A stretch of DNA of 64,000 nucleotides from Leptotrichia shahii (GCF_008327825.1 NZ_AP019827.1:1-64000); one strand, 5' to 3'. Counted from the stretch's first letter, positions 16,960 through 27,057 are shown. Numbers and translations: made by a program. Notes: generated by a model not told the origin, from the sequence alone.

Positions 16960-17924
16960 TGGCAAAAAACGTAGAAAAAGTTATAACTGGAAATGATTAT
17001 ATACCGACACCTGAAGATTTTAAAATCGTAGGTCCAGATACAGCTCAAAGTGAAGAAATCTACAAACCAAGTTTAACATTTTGGCAGGATGGATGGAGAA
17101 GATTCAAGAAAAATAAATTGGCTCTATCGTTTTTAGGAATAACAATTATTTTTTTATTTTTAGCAATTTTTGGGCAGCATTTGACAAAATATTCATACAG
17201 GGCGCAAGATTTATCATCAAAATTTTTAAGTCCTTCAAAGGGAATTGCAAGTGGGCATTACTTGGGAACAGATAATTTAGGTCGTGACTTATTTGCCAGA
17301 CTTTCTCAAGGAATAAGAATTTCAATGGAATTATCAATAATAACAGCTGCGATCTGTGTTGTTTTTGGAACAATTTATGGAGCTGTTTCAGCGTATTTTG
17401 GCGGAATTATTGATACAATTATGACTAGAATTGTGGAAATTTTACTAATTATTCCATCAATGATTTACATAATCTTATTAATGGTTGTTATGGGAAATAG
17501 TGTAAAAACAATAATTATCGCAATGTCACTTACAAGATGGCTAAATTACTCACTGCTTGTGCGTGGAGAAGTTTTGAAAATCAAGGAAAATGAATTTGTA
17601 TTGGCTTCAAAATCACTTGGTGGAAATTTCTTGTGGATAACTCTAAAGCATTTGATTCCAAATACGTTAAGTGTAATAATAATAAGACTTACAACAGATA
17701 TACCAAATATTATCTTTACAGAAGCATTTTTAAGTTTCATCGGGCTTGGAGTACCAATTCCACAGGCTTCATTAGGAAATTTGGTATTTGATGGTTTCGT
17801 AAATATGACTTCATATCCATATTTATTTGTTATTCCATCAGTTGTAATTTCATTAATCACATTGGCATTTAACATCGTCGGAGATGCTTTAAATGATGCA
17901 TTGAATCCAAAACTAAGAGATTAA
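16959..17924 (+). CDS. oppC: Oligopeptide ABC transporter permease OppC
   Basis: 321 residues. Starts with GTG, overlapping the oppB stop by one base, so it is translationally coupled. The cytoplasmic N-terminus carries the OppC_N motif (WQDGWRRFKKNKLALSFLGI), then HYLGTDNLGRDLFARLSQG and the EAA motif FVLASKSLGGNFLWITLKHLIPN. It partners OppB in the inner membrane. Confidence 0.95.
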   Translation: MAKNVEKVITGNDYIPTPEDFKIVGPDTAQSEEIYKPSLTFWQDGWRRFKKNKLALSFLGITIIFLFLAIFGQHLTKYSYRAQDLSSKFLSPSKGIASGHYLGTDNLGRDLFARLSQGIRISMELSIITAAICVVFGTIYGAVSAYFGGIIDTIMTRIVEILLIIPSMIYIILLMVVMGNSVKTIIIAMSLTRWLNYSLLVRGEVLKIKENEFVLASKSLGGNFLWITLKHLIPNTLSVIIIRLTTDIPNIIFTEAFLSFIGLGVPIPQASLGNLVFDGFVNMTSYPYLFVIPSVVISLITLAFNIVGDALNDALNPKLRD

Positions 17925-18004
17925 AAATTTAAAAATTTTATAAAATTTACTATTCTATAATTTAATATTATTTTTCTTAATTTCATTTATTTTAGTTTAC
18001 TTAA

Positions 18005-18075
18005 GCAAGGGTATCAAACGCCATACCCTTGCATCTCCGCTTTACGCAAAACTTTCTTTAACGAAATTTTGCTTT
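18005..18075 (-). repeat. Structured intergenic repeat, copy 1 (partner near 62813-62979)
   Basis: A perfect 10-bp hairpin GCAAGGGTAT / ATACCCTTGC (18005-18032) encloses CAAACGCC. It is followed by a second inverted pair GCAAAA...TTTTGC (18046-18072). In reverse complement, the same loop GGCGTTTG, the flanking AGTTTTGCGTAAAGCG and GCAAAATTTCGTTAAA occur near 62.8-63.0 kb, where the stem sequence differs but remains perfectly paired. It separates oppC from oppD and may end or attenuate the transcript. Confidence 0.65.
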
Positions 18076-18191
18076 AATAATTAAATAAAAAAGTTAAATG
18101 AATTAAAAATAAATAGAGTTAATAAAGAAAAAGTATTTAGTTATAAAAGTTATGTAAAAACAATCCATATTAATACAGAGAGGATTAGATA

Positions 18192-19241
18192 ATGGGAAAA
18201 AAATTATTAGAAGTGAAAGACTTGAGTGTTTCTTTTAATACGTATGCTGGGGAAGTGCAGGCTCTTAGAGGGATTAGCTTTTCTGTAGATAGAGGGGAAA
18301 CACTTGCGATCGTTGGGGAGTCTGGTTCAGGGAAATCAGTTACTGTGCAAACGATTATGAGATTGATACCGATGCCTCCAGGAGAAATAAAAAATGGAGA
18401 AATTCTTTTTGATGGGGAAGACTTGGTAAAAGCTCCTCTTGAGAGAATGCGTGAACTTCGTGGCGGTAGAATTGGGATGATATTTCAAGATCCTATGACA
18501 TCGCTTAATCCAACTATTAAAGTTGGAAAGCAAATTATGGAAGGAATTTTAATTCATAAAAAAGTAACAAAAGAAGAAGCAAGACAAAAAGCAGTTGAAA
18601 TGCTTAGAAAAGTTGGGATTCCTAAACCTGAAGAAAGATTTCATCAGTATCCACATGAATTTTCTGGAGGAATGCGGCAAAGGGCTGTTATAGCGATTGC
18701 TCTTTCGTGTGAGCCAGACTTGTTAATTTGTGATGAGCCGACAACAGCTTTGGATGTTACGATTCAGGCACAGATCTTGGATTTGATAAATGAATTAAAA
18801 AAAGAGCTGAATATAGCAGTAATACTTATAACACATGATTTGGGTGTAGTTGCCGAAACTGCTGATAGAGTAGTTGTTATGTATGCTGGAGAGAAATTGG
18901 AGGAAGCTCCTGTAAGGGAACTATTTAAAAATCCAAAACATCCATATACTTGGGGACTTTTAAAATCACTGCCAAGATTGGATATGAAAATTGGAGAAAA
19001 ACTGGCTTCTATTCCAGGGACACCTCCAGATTTGCTTAATCCGCCTGTGGGAGATCCATTTGCAGCACGTTCTGAATATGCAATGAAAATTGACTATGAA
19101 AGAAAACCTCCGTTAATTGATTTGGGAAATGGGCACTTTGTAAAGTCGTGGCTTTATGTAAAGGGTGCTCCAAAAGTAAATTCCCCTTTTGAATCGATAG
19201 AATCTGATAAAGCAGAAAATAAAGAAATGGAGGGGAAATAA
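18192..19241 (+). CDS. oppD: Oligopeptide ABC transporter ATP-binding protein OppD
   Basis: 349 residues. Walker A is GESGSGKS, the ABC signature is FSGGMRQR, Walker B is LLICDEPTTALD and the switch His is in LITHDLGVVAE. The C-terminal oligopeptide-transporter extension (HPYTWGLLKSLPRLD...IPGTPPDLLNPPVG) is present but lacks the CxxxxC...C cluster usual for an Fe-S site (a Ser/Ala-rich version is seen). RBS GAGAGG precedes the ATG. It overlaps oppF by one base. Confidence 0.95.
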   Translation: MGKKLLEVKDLSVSFNTYAGEVQALRGISFSVDRGETLAIVGESGSGKSVTVQTIMRLIPMPPGEIKNGEILFDGEDLVKAPLERMRELRGGRIGMIFQDPMTSLNPTIKVGKQIMEGILIHKKVTKEEARQKAVEMLRKVGIPKPEERFHQYPHEFSGGMRQRAVIAIALSCEPDLLICDEPTTALDVTIQAQILDLINELKKELNIAVILITHDLGVVAETADRVVVMYAGEKLEEAPVRELFKNPKHPYTWGLLKSLPRLDMKIGEKLASIPGTPPDLLNPPVGDPFAARSEYAMKIDYERKPPLIDLGNGHFVKSWLYVKGAPKVNSPFESIESDKAENKEMEGK

Positions 19242-20191
19242 TGGCATCAAACGAAAATAGGAATGAAAAATTAATAGAAATGAAAAATTTAAAAAAATAT
19301 TTTCCAATGAAAAAAAGACAAGTACTAAAGGCTGTAGAAAACGTTACAATGGACATTTACAAAGGTGAAATTCTAAGTCTTGTAGGAGAATCAGGTTCTG
19401 GAAAAACTACACTTGGAAGAACTGTCAGCAGACTTTATGCAAAGACAAATGGAGATATTTTATTTAATGGAAAGCCAGTGGAAGCTTATGGAAGAAAAGA
19501 ATTTACAAAAAAAGTTCAAATGATATTTCAAGATCCGCAGGCTTCGCTGAATCCAAGAATGACTGTTGGAGATATTGTTGCTGAAGGGATTGATATTCAT
19601 AAGTTAGCAAGCTCAAAGCAGGAAAGAATGGAAAAAGTCTATAAGTTATTGGAAATTGTTGGATTGAATAGGGAACATGCGAGCCGTTTTCCACATGAGT
19701 TTTCAGGTGGACAAAGACAGAGAATTGGGATTGCAAGAGCACTTGCAGTTGATCCAGAAGTGCTTGTATGTGATGAGCCAATTTCGGCTTTAGATGTATC
19801 AATTCAGGCTCAAGTTGTAAATTTATTAAAGGATTTGCAAAGGGAAAGAAACTTGACATTATTATTTATTGCCCATGACTTGTCAATGGTAAAATATATT
19901 TCAGACAGGGTGGCGGTTATGTATCGTGGAAAAGTGGTTGAACTAGGAACTCCTGAAGCTGTTTATGGTGACCCTGTTCACAGCTACACAAAATCACTTA
20001 TTTCAGCTGTACCAATAGCAGACCCTGATTACAAAAAAACATCAAAAATCAATATGGATGAATCTTATTTGAGAAGTCCAATGGGAGATGTGTCTGAAAT
20101 AGGGGTTGTTCCTGAAACGCCTGAATTAACTGAATATAGACCTGGACATTTTGTAGAAACTTCTTTTTTAGAAGAAAAAGGGCTTATTTAG
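19241..20191 (+). CDS. oppF: Oligopeptide ABC transporter ATP-binding protein OppF
   Basis: 316 residues. Walker A is GESGSGKTT, the signature is FSGGQRQRIGIARALAV, and Walker B is VLVCDEPISALD. The N-terminal LKKYFPMKKRQVLKAVENV is the OppF type. RBS GGAGGGGAA lies inside the end of oppD, and the start codon overlaps the oppD stop. It forms the ATPase heterodimer with OppD. Confidence 0.95.
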   Translation: MASNENRNEKLIEMKNLKKYFPMKKRQVLKAVENVTMDIYKGEILSLVGESGSGKTTLGRTVSRLYAKTNGDILFNGKPVEAYGRKEFTKKVQMIFQDPQASLNPRMTVGDIVAEGIDIHKLASSKQERMEKVYKLLEIVGLNREHASRFPHEFSGGQRQRIGIARALAVDPEVLVCDEPISALDVSIQAQVVNLLKDLQRERNLTLLFIAHDLSMVKYISDRVAVMYRGKVVELGTPEAVYGDPVHSYTKSLISAVPIADPDYKKTSKINMDESYLRSPMGDVSEIGVVPETPELTEYRPGHFVETSFLEEKGLI

Positions 20192-20255
20192 AAAATTTTG
20201 AATATTTTTGAAACAATTTTTATAAAAATTTATGTTGGAAAGGGATTATCGAGAT

Positions 20256-21857
20256 ATGAAAAAAACTTTTTTAATAATTTGCTTAATGTTATCAATGTTT
20301 GTTGTTTCTTGTGGAAAAGGAGGAAAAGGTTCGGGAAATTCAGTATCATTTAATATGGAAGCTGAGCCGACTTCGTTGGATCCGCAAATTTTGACTGATA
20401 TGAGTGGACTTTTTGTAACAAGTATGACTTATGAAAGTCTTGTAAGATTGAATGAAAAAAATGAAATTATTCCTGCTGGAGCTGAAAGCTGGACTAAATC
20501 AGACGATGGAAAAGTATGGACATTTAAAATTAGACAAGGAATGAAATGGTCAAATGGAGATCCAGTTACATCAAAAGACTACTACAATGGTATAAAAAGA
20601 GGAATTGAACCAAAAACAGCCTCTGAGTATGCATTTCTTGCATATTATATTGAAAATGCAGAAGATTATAATACTGGAAAATTAAAGGATTTTGGAAAAG
20701 TTGGGATAAAGGCAAAGGATGATTATACACTTGAATTTAGATTGTCACAACCTGCACCATTCTTTTTAAAAACATTAATTATGCCAATTTATTTCCCAGT
20801 TAATGAAAAGGCATTGGCTACCAACGGAGATGGATATGCAACTGAAGCTAAAAAGTCTATCTATAATGGACCGTTTATAATAGAAAAATGGGTACACAAC
20901 AACAAAGTTGTCATGAAAAAGAATCCTAACTACTGGAATGCTAAAAATATAAAGGTTGATACACTTACAGGCTTAATTGTAACTGACTTTGAAGCTGCTA
21001 CAAACCTATTTGAAAATAGAGAATTGGATTTGACAAAAATTTCTGTGGAAAAAATGGCAAACTATGAAGGAAAACCTGAATTGCATAAATTCCCTAATGG
21101 AAGAGTTTACTATTTAGGATTTAATACATCAAATCCTGTGTTGAAAAATCAAAAGGTAAGAGAGGCATTATCTCTTGCAATTGATAGAAAAGAACTTGTA
21201 AGCAGTATTTTAAATGGAGCTGGAATTGTAGGTTCTGGAATTGTTTCAAATGGAACAGCTGGAGAAAAAGGCGATTTCAGGGCAGAAGCTGGAGACTTAT
21301 TTGCTGGATTTGCAAAAGTTAATGCAAAACAATTGTTTGATGAAGGGCTGAAGGAACTTAAAATGACGCCTGCACAAGTTAAATTGCATCTTTTGGTAGA
21401 TGAAAATGGAACTGGTAAAAAGGAAGCTGAATTTTATCAATCTCAATGGAAGGATAAACTGGGAATTGATGTCGATGTGGAAGTTCTTACTAAAAAAGAA
21501 AGAATTGCACGTGCAAAAGCTGGAGACTTTGAAATTGTAAGATATGCTTGGGGACCTGATTATGCAGATCCTATGACTTATTTGGAAATTTTCCATTCAA
21601 AGGCAAAGGATATTAACTTCGCTAAATATTCAAATCCTGAGTATGATGAATTAATCGACTTGGCTAAAGTTAATCAAGATAATAAAACTAGAATGGATGC
21701 AATGAAAAAAGCCGAAAAATTATTAGCAAATAATTTTACATATTCAACACTTTATTATGAAGTGGGAGTTTATTTGATAAATCCTAAATTAAAGGGAGTT
21801 GTAATACGTTCAGTTGGAGATTCTATCGACTTTTATAACGCATCTATAACAAAATAA
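20256..21857 (+). CDS. oppA: Peptide ABC transporter substrate-binding lipoprotein, OppA paralogue 1
   Basis: About 533 residues of the family 5 solute-binding proteins. The lipoprotein signal is LMLSMFVVSC, with the lipidated Cys followed by GKGG. Family blocks: AEPTSLDPQILTDMSGLFV, WTFKIRQGMKWSNGDPVTSKDY, KVREALSLAIDRKELV. ATG 20256 fits the signal peptide; an earlier ATG at 20232 would add eight charged residues before it. It is the most divergent of four consecutive paralogues and lies 64 bases after oppF. It delivers peptides to OppBCDF at the periplasmic face. Confidence 0.9.
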   Translation: MKKTFLIICLMLSMFVVSCGKGGKGSGNSVSFNMEAEPTSLDPQILTDMSGLFVTSMTYESLVRLNEKNEIIPAGAESWTKSDDGKVWTFKIRQGMKWSNGDPVTSKDYYNGIKRGIEPKTASEYAFLAYYIENAEDYNTGKLKDFGKVGIKAKDDYTLEFRLSQPAPFFLKTLIMPIYFPVNEKALATNGDGYATEAKKSIYNGPFIIEKWVHNNKVVMKKNPNYWNAKNIKVDTLTGLIVTDFEAATNLFENRELDLTKISVEKMANYEGKPELHKFPNGRVYYLGFNTSNPVLKNQKVREALSLAIDRKELVSSILNGAGIVGSGIVSNGTAGEKGDFRAEAGDLFAGFAKVNAKQLFDEGLKELKMTPAQVKLHLLVDENGTGKKEAEFYQSQWKDKLGIDVDVEVLTKKERIARAKAGDFEIVRYAWGPDYADPMTYLEIFHSKAKDINFAKYSNPEYDELIDLAKVNQDNKTRMDAMKKAEKLLANNFTYSTLYYEVGVYLINPKLKGVVIRSVGDSIDFYNASITK

Positions 21858-21906
21858 TTTTTAATTTTGTCAAATTTATTTGATGAAAGAAAGGATGAGT
21901 GTAAAT

Positions 21907-23496
21907 ATGAAAAAAATATTACTGGTATTTACAATATTGCTGGCTTTTATAATTTCATGTGGAAAAAGCAGCGATTCTGAAACATTGAAACTTAATTTGA
22001 AGGAGGAGGGAAAATCTTATGATCCGCAGCTTGCGAATGATTCTACTGGAGAATTTGTGGATTCGCTTGTTACTGAAACATTGACAAGACAGTCGGATGA
22101 TGGAAAATCTCTTCCTGGAGTGGCTGAAAAATGGGAACACAATGCAGATTCAACAGTTTGGACATTCCATTTGAGAAAAAATGCAAAATGGAGCAATGGA
22201 GATCCAATTACAGCAAAGGACTTTAGAGATGGTTGGGTTAGAGCACTAGATCCTAAGACAGCTGGAGAATATGCAGATAAATTGTTTTACATAAAAAATG
22301 CTGAACAATTTAATGCTGGAAAAATTAAAGATGAAAATCAATTGGGGATAAAAGTTATTGATGATTACACATTGCAAGTAACATTAAATAATCCTCTTAC
22401 ATATTTTGATTCAATTGTAAGAATTCAAACTTATGCTCCGCTAAATAAAAAGTTCTATGAAAAAGTAGGAGATAAATATATGACATCTCCTGAAACTTCG
22501 ATTTCATCAGGTGTTTATGTAATAAAATCTTGGACAAGAGATTCTGAAATTGTATTTGAAAAAAATGAAAATTACTGGAACAAGGATAATATTAAATTGA
22601 AATATGTAAAAATGTTATTTATAAATGATCCATCTGCAAGTGTAAATGCCTTTAAAAACAAAGAAATTGATTCTACAAATATTTCAATAGAACAAGCGAA
22701 GGAATTTAAAAATGATAAACGTAAAATACTAACAAAAGATGGTTCTGTATGGTATATGACATATAATATGAAAAATAAAGTGCTTGCGAACAAAAAAATT
22801 AGACAGGCGTTGTCGCTTGCTGTAGACAGGGAAAAAATGATTACAGATGTGCTTGACAATACAGGGGAAGCTGCGTATACTTATACGACAAAAGGTGTTG
22901 GAATAATCGGTATTTCAAAAGACTTTTCTGAAGAAGCAGGAAAAATTTTCCCAGCTTATAATCCACAAAAGGCAAAACAATTGCTAGCTGAAGGGTTAAA
23001 GGAACTAGGATTACAAAAATTACCTGAATTGACAATGATTTTCAATGATTCTGGAAATAACAAGGTTATATCTGAATATATTCAAGAAAGTTTGAGAACA
23101 AATTTAGGAGTAAATATTAATATTGAAGGAATGACATTCCAATCAAGATTGGACAAAATGCAACATAGAGATTATGAAATTGCTCTAGCTGGATATAATG
23201 GAGATTATAACGATGCTATTACTTATTTGGATAGATTCTTGACAAAGGATGGAAATAACTATTCAGATTACTCAAATCCACGTTACGATGAACTTGTTAA
23301 AAAAGTTAAAAGTTCTGGAAATCAGGAAGAAAGAGTAAAAAATATGATTGAAATGGAAAAAATAATAGCTGAAGATATGCCTGTGGGATTGCTTTACTAT
23401 AGACAAAATACTAAGCTGTTAAATCCAAGAGTTCATAATATTGTATTTAGCCCAATAGGAAAAGACTTTGTGCTGGATAATACTTATATAAAATAA
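21907..23496 (+). CDS. oppA: Peptide ABC transporter substrate-binding lipoprotein, OppA paralogue 2
   Basis: About 529 residues. Lipobox LLAFIISC. Motifs: EGKSYDPQLANDSTGEFVDS, WTFHLRKNAKWSNGDPITAKDF, KIRQALSLAVDREKM. Upstream in-frame starts at 21880 and 21895 exist, but only ATG 21907 puts a clean signal peptide first. Much of the sequence parallels paralogues 3 and 4, which suggests tandem duplication followed by change of ligand specificity. Confidence 0.9.
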   Translation: MKKILLVFTILLAFIISCGKSSDSETLKLNLKEEGKSYDPQLANDSTGEFVDSLVTETLTRQSDDGKSLPGVAEKWEHNADSTVWTFHLRKNAKWSNGDPITAKDFRDGWVRALDPKTAGEYADKLFYIKNAEQFNAGKIKDENQLGIKVIDDYTLQVTLNNPLTYFDSIVRIQTYAPLNKKFYEKVGDKYMTSPETSISSGVYVIKSWTRDSEIVFEKNENYWNKDNIKLKYVKMLFINDPSASVNAFKNKEIDSTNISIEQAKEFKNDKRKILTKDGSVWYMTYNMKNKVLANKKIRQALSLAVDREKMITDVLDNTGEAAYTYTTKGVGIIGISKDFSEEAGKIFPAYNPQKAKQLLAEGLKELGLQKLPELTMIFNDSGNNKVISEYIQESLRTNLGVNINIEGMTFQSRLDKMQHRDYEIALAGYNGDYNDAITYLDRFLTKDGNNYSDYSNPRYDELVKKVKSSGNQEERVKNMIEMEKIIAEDMPVGLLYYRQNTKLLNPRVHNIVFSPIGKDFVLDNTYIK

Positions 23497-23531
23497 TCAA
23501 AAAAAATTTTTATAGAGGAAGGGAAGTTATT

Positions 23532-25121
23532 ATGAAAAAGATAATAATTTTATTGGCAATGTTAATTTTTGCCATTTCTTGTGGAAAAAATGGTGGAAGT
23601 GGAAAAACATTTACATTGAACCTAATAGATGAGCCAAAATCTATTGATCCGCAAATATCGACGGATGTTAATGGTGGAACTGTTGATGACCTTGTAACGG
23701 AAGGATTGACCAGAAAAGGAAAAAACGGAACATTTGTGCCAGGACTTGCGAAAAGCTGGGATAAATCGGCTGACGGACTAAAATGGACATTTCATCTAAG
23801 AGATGGAATAAAATGGAGCAATGGAGATCCAATTACAGCACAAGACTTTAAAAATGGATGGTTACGTGCGTTAAATCCTCAAACTGCTTCACAGTATTCG
23901 TATATGCTTTATCCAATAAAAAATGCTGAAAAATATAATAAAAAGGCAGTTTCAGCTGAAAAAGTCGGAATAAAAGTTATTAATGACAAAACTTTAGAAG
24001 TGGAATTGGAAGCTCCTGTTCCATATTTTGACAGTTTAGTTGCATTTAAGACATATATGCCATTAAATCAGAAATTCTTTGACAAAACAGGTGACAGCTA
24101 TTTTACTGAAGCTAATAAAACTTTGTCTTCTGGAGCATACACAATGGAAAAATGGACACATGGTTCAGAAATAGTATTTAAGAAAAATCCTAATTATTGG
24201 GATGCTGCTAATGTGAAAGTTGAAAATATTGTTTATAAAATAATTCCTGATAATAATTCTTCATTAAATGCATTTAACAATAAGGAAGTTGATGTAACTT
24301 CAATTACAGCTGAACAAGCAAAAGGATTTAAAGGCAATCCTAAAATGATTTCAAAAAATGATGGTTCAGTATGGTATTTGCTATTTAACTTTAATAACAA
24401 GACTTTAGCAAACTTGAAGGTAAGAAAAGCTCTTCTTATGGCAATCGACAGAGAAGGATTGGTAAACAATGTATTAAATGGATATGGAACAGCTGCAAAA
24501 ACTCTTGTACCAAAGGGAATCGGAATAAAGGGATTAGATAATAAAGACTTTACAGAAGGTGTTCCTACTTCAACATTAGGATATAATCCTGTAGAAGCAA
24601 AAAAATTGCTTGCAGAAGGATTAAAGGAAGTTGGAGAATCTAATTTTCCTAAGATGTCAATGCTACTTAATGAAAGTGGAAATAATAAGGTTATTGCAGA
24701 ATATATTCAAGAACAATTGAGAAAAAATTTAAATATTGAATTGAATTTGGAACCTATGACTGCTCAAGAAAGATGGTCAAGAATGAGTCAAAAGAACTTT
24801 GATATAGTATTTGCTGGATGGTCTGGAGATTATCCTGATGCAATTACATATCTTGATTTATTTGAATCATCAGGTGGAAATAACAATGGTTCATACAGCA
24901 ATCCTCAATATGATGCATTAGTTAAAACTGTAAAAGGTACAGATGACCAAAAAGTAAGAATGGATGCACTTGTAAAACTTGAAGGAATAATCGCACAAGA
25001 TTTACCAGTAGGTGTACTTTTCCACAGGGAAAAACAATACTTAGTTGATAAACGTGTAAAAGGACTTGAATTTACACCAATTGGTGGAGAATATTATTTT
25101 GGAAACTTGTCATTAAAATAG
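23532..25121 (+). CDS. oppA: Peptide ABC transporter substrate-binding lipoprotein, OppA paralogue 3
   Basis: 529 residues. Lipobox AMLIFAISC. Motifs: DEPKSIDPQISTDVNGGTVDD, WTFHLRDGIKWSNGDPITAQDF, KVRKALLMAIDREGLV, and C-terminal AGWSGDYPDAITYLDLF. RBS GAGGAAGGGAAG. It lies 35 bases after paralogue 2 and is closest to paralogue 4 by eye. Same role as its neighbours; ligand unknown. Confidence 0.92.
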   Translation: MKKIIILLAMLIFAISCGKNGGSGKTFTLNLIDEPKSIDPQISTDVNGGTVDDLVTEGLTRKGKNGTFVPGLAKSWDKSADGLKWTFHLRDGIKWSNGDPITAQDFKNGWLRALNPQTASQYSYMLYPIKNAEKYNKKAVSAEKVGIKVINDKTLEVELEAPVPYFDSLVAFKTYMPLNQKFFDKTGDSYFTEANKTLSSGAYTMEKWTHGSEIVFKKNPNYWDAANVKVENIVYKIIPDNNSSLNAFNNKEVDVTSITAEQAKGFKGNPKMISKNDGSVWYLLFNFNNKTLANLKVRKALLMAIDREGLVNNVLNGYGTAAKTLVPKGIGIKGLDNKDFTEGVPTSTLGYNPVEAKKLLAEGLKEVGESNFPKMSMLLNESGNNKVIAEYIQEQLRKNLNIELNLEPMTAQERWSRMSQKNFDIVFAGWSGDYPDAITYLDLFESSGGNNNGSYSNPQYDALVKTVKGTDDQKVRMDALVKLEGIIAQDLPVGVLFHREKQYLVDKRVKGLEFTPIGGEYYFGNLSLK

Positions 25122-25192
25122 TGATTTGAAATCTTTAAATAAATTCTTTAATTAACAAAAAAATTGTAAAAATAAAAAGTTTAGAGAAGTAG

Positions 25193-25213
25193 CAAGGGGT
25201 TTTTAATCCCTTG
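25193..25213 (+). repeat. Hairpin upstream of oppA paralogue 4 (possible member of the hairpin-leader family)
   Basis: CAAGGG (25193-25198) pairs with CCCTTG (25208-25213), followed by TGAAAAAAATAAAAT. The hairpin ends 88 bases before the oppA4 ATG, similar to the elements before pth, gmhB and htrA, though the flanking match is weaker. It could reduce read-through from paralogue 3. Confidence 0.4.
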
Positions 25214-25301
25214 TGAAAAAAATAAAATTATTAAAAATAATGATTTAAAAAATTTTTGAAAATAGTTATTCTTTAATTTGAAATAAGGAGGAAATAAATT
25301 A

Positions 25302-26885
25302 ATGAAAAAAATATTTCTAATATTGACATTGCTGGTATTTGCACTTTCGTGTGGGAAAAAAAGTGGAAGTGGGAGTACATTCACTTTAAATATAGTTACA
25401 GAGCCATCGTCAATTGATCCGCAAATAACTACAGATATTCCTGGAGGAACTGTTGATGAATTGATTTTGGAAGGGCTTTTAAGAAAAGATAAAACAGGGA
25501 AATCTGTAGCTGGAATTGCCCAAAAATGGGAAAAATCAAAAGATGGACTTGTGTGGACATTTCATTTAAGAGATGGAGTTAAATGGAGCAATGGTGACCC
25601 TGTAACTGCAAAGGACTTTAAAGCGGGATGGATTCGTGGATTGAATCCTGACACAGCAGGAAGCAATGCGAGCATGTTATTTGTAATAAAAAATGGAGAA
25701 AAATATAATGCTAAAAAAGTTTCAGAAAATGAAGTTGGAATAAAAGTTATTGATGATAAAACTTTACAAGTAACCTTGGAATCACCTACTCCATACTTTG
25801 ATGACTTGGTTACGTTTAAATCATTTATGCCATTAAATCAAAAATTTTATAATGAAGCAAAGGACAAATACTTTACAGAAGCAAAATATACAATTTCAAA
25901 CGGTCCCTATACTTTGGAAAAATGGACTCATGATTCAGAGTTAAAATTTAAGAAAAATCCTAATTACTGGGATGCAGGCAATGTAAAAATTGATAATGTT
26001 GAATTAAAAATAATTGCAACTGATTCAGCTGTTAATGCCTTTAAAAATAAGGAAGTTGATGTAACAGCGGTAACTTTCGAGCAAGCTAAGGAATTTGCAG
26101 GAAAACCAGAACTTGTAAAAGCAAATGATGGTGGAATCTATTATTTATTGTTTAATACAAAAGAAAATGTATTTAAAAATGCAAAAGTAAGACGTGCAAT
26201 AACTATGGCAATAAATAAGGAAGAACTTGTAAATAAAGTGCTGGAAGGATCTGAAAAATTAACTAAGACATTTACTCCATCTGGAATTGGATTAAATGGC
26301 GTTTCAAAAGATTTTCCAGCAGAAGTAGCAACTGACCAGCCTAAATTTAACGTAGCAGAAGCTAAAAAATTACTTGCGGAAGGACTTAAAGAAGAAGGGC
26401 TTTCAGAACTTCCAAGATTTGAAATTTTATTTAACGACACAGGAAGCAGAAAAGCTATTGCTGAATACATTCAAGAAAGTTTAAGAAATAACTTAGGTGC
26501 AAATGTTGAATTAGATAAGGTAAGCGGTAAGGAACGTATCGAAAGAACTAAGAAGAGAGATTACCAAATCTCACTGCAAAACTGGACTGGAGATTTCCTA
26601 GATCCAATCACATATTTAGATTTATTTGATAGTACAAATGCAAATAACCGTGGAGATTTCAAAAATGTAAAATATGATGAATTGACTAAAATTGTAAAAA
26701 GTTCTGCTGATCCAAAAGTAAGAGTTCCAGCAATGATCCAAATGGAAAAACTTATTTCAGAAGAACAACCAGTTACAATCTTATTCCAAAAACAAAAACT
26801 TTATTTAGTAAATCCAAAAGTTAAAAATTTGGGATTTGTGTCAATTGGTGGTGAATTCTTTATTAGAGATGTTGTAATGAACTAG
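25302..26885 (+). CDS. oppA: Peptide ABC transporter substrate-binding lipoprotein, OppA paralogue 4
   Basis: 527 residues. Lipobox LLVFALSC. Motifs: TEPSSIDPQITTDIPGGTVDE, WTFHLRDGVKWSNGDPVTAKDF, KVRRAITMAINKEELV. RBS AAGGAGG. A 180-base gap with a hairpin separates it from paralogue 3, so it may be expressed differently from the first three. Confidence 0.92.
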   Translation: MKKIFLILTLLVFALSCGKKSGSGSTFTLNIVTEPSSIDPQITTDIPGGTVDELILEGLLRKDKTGKSVAGIAQKWEKSKDGLVWTFHLRDGVKWSNGDPVTAKDFKAGWIRGLNPDTAGSNASMLFVIKNGEKYNAKKVSENEVGIKVIDDKTLQVTLESPTPYFDDLVTFKSFMPLNQKFYNEAKDKYFTEAKYTISNGPYTLEKWTHDSELKFKKNPNYWDAGNVKIDNVELKIIATDSAVNAFKNKEVDVTAVTFEQAKEFAGKPELVKANDGGIYYLLFNTKENVFKNAKVRRAITMAINKEELVNKVLEGSEKLTKTFTPSGIGLNGVSKDFPAEVATDQPKFNVAEAKKLLAEGLKEEGLSELPRFEILFNDTGSRKAIAEYIQESLRNNLGANVELDKVSGKERIERTKKRDYQISLQNWTGDFLDPITYLDLFDSTNANNRGDFKNVKYDELTKIVKSSADPKVRVPAMIQMEKLISEEQPVTILFQKQKLYLVNPKVKNLGFVSIGGEFFIRDVVMN

Positions 26886-26951
26886 TTTTGGCTAAAACAA
26901 AAATTTAAGAATAATATTTTATATTCCCCATTTAAATAGCAGATTTTTTTA

Positions 26952-27025
26952 CAAGAGGTCAAGATCCCTTGCCAGTAAATAAACAAAATATAATTTCTGT
27001 TTTTTAAATGGGTTTAATATTATTA
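26952..27025 (+). repeat. Hairpin-leader repeat, copy upstream of gmhB
   Basis: CAAGAGGTCAAGATCCCTTG forms an imperfect hairpin (26952-26971), followed by CCAGTAAAT, AAAATAT and TTTTTTAAATGGGTTTAATAT. The order and sequence closely match the element at 53611-53680 before htrA. The hairpin ends about 86 bases before the gmhB ATG. Confidence 0.55.
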
Positions 27026-27057
27026 AACTAAAAAAATAAAAAAGGAAATATAATTTT

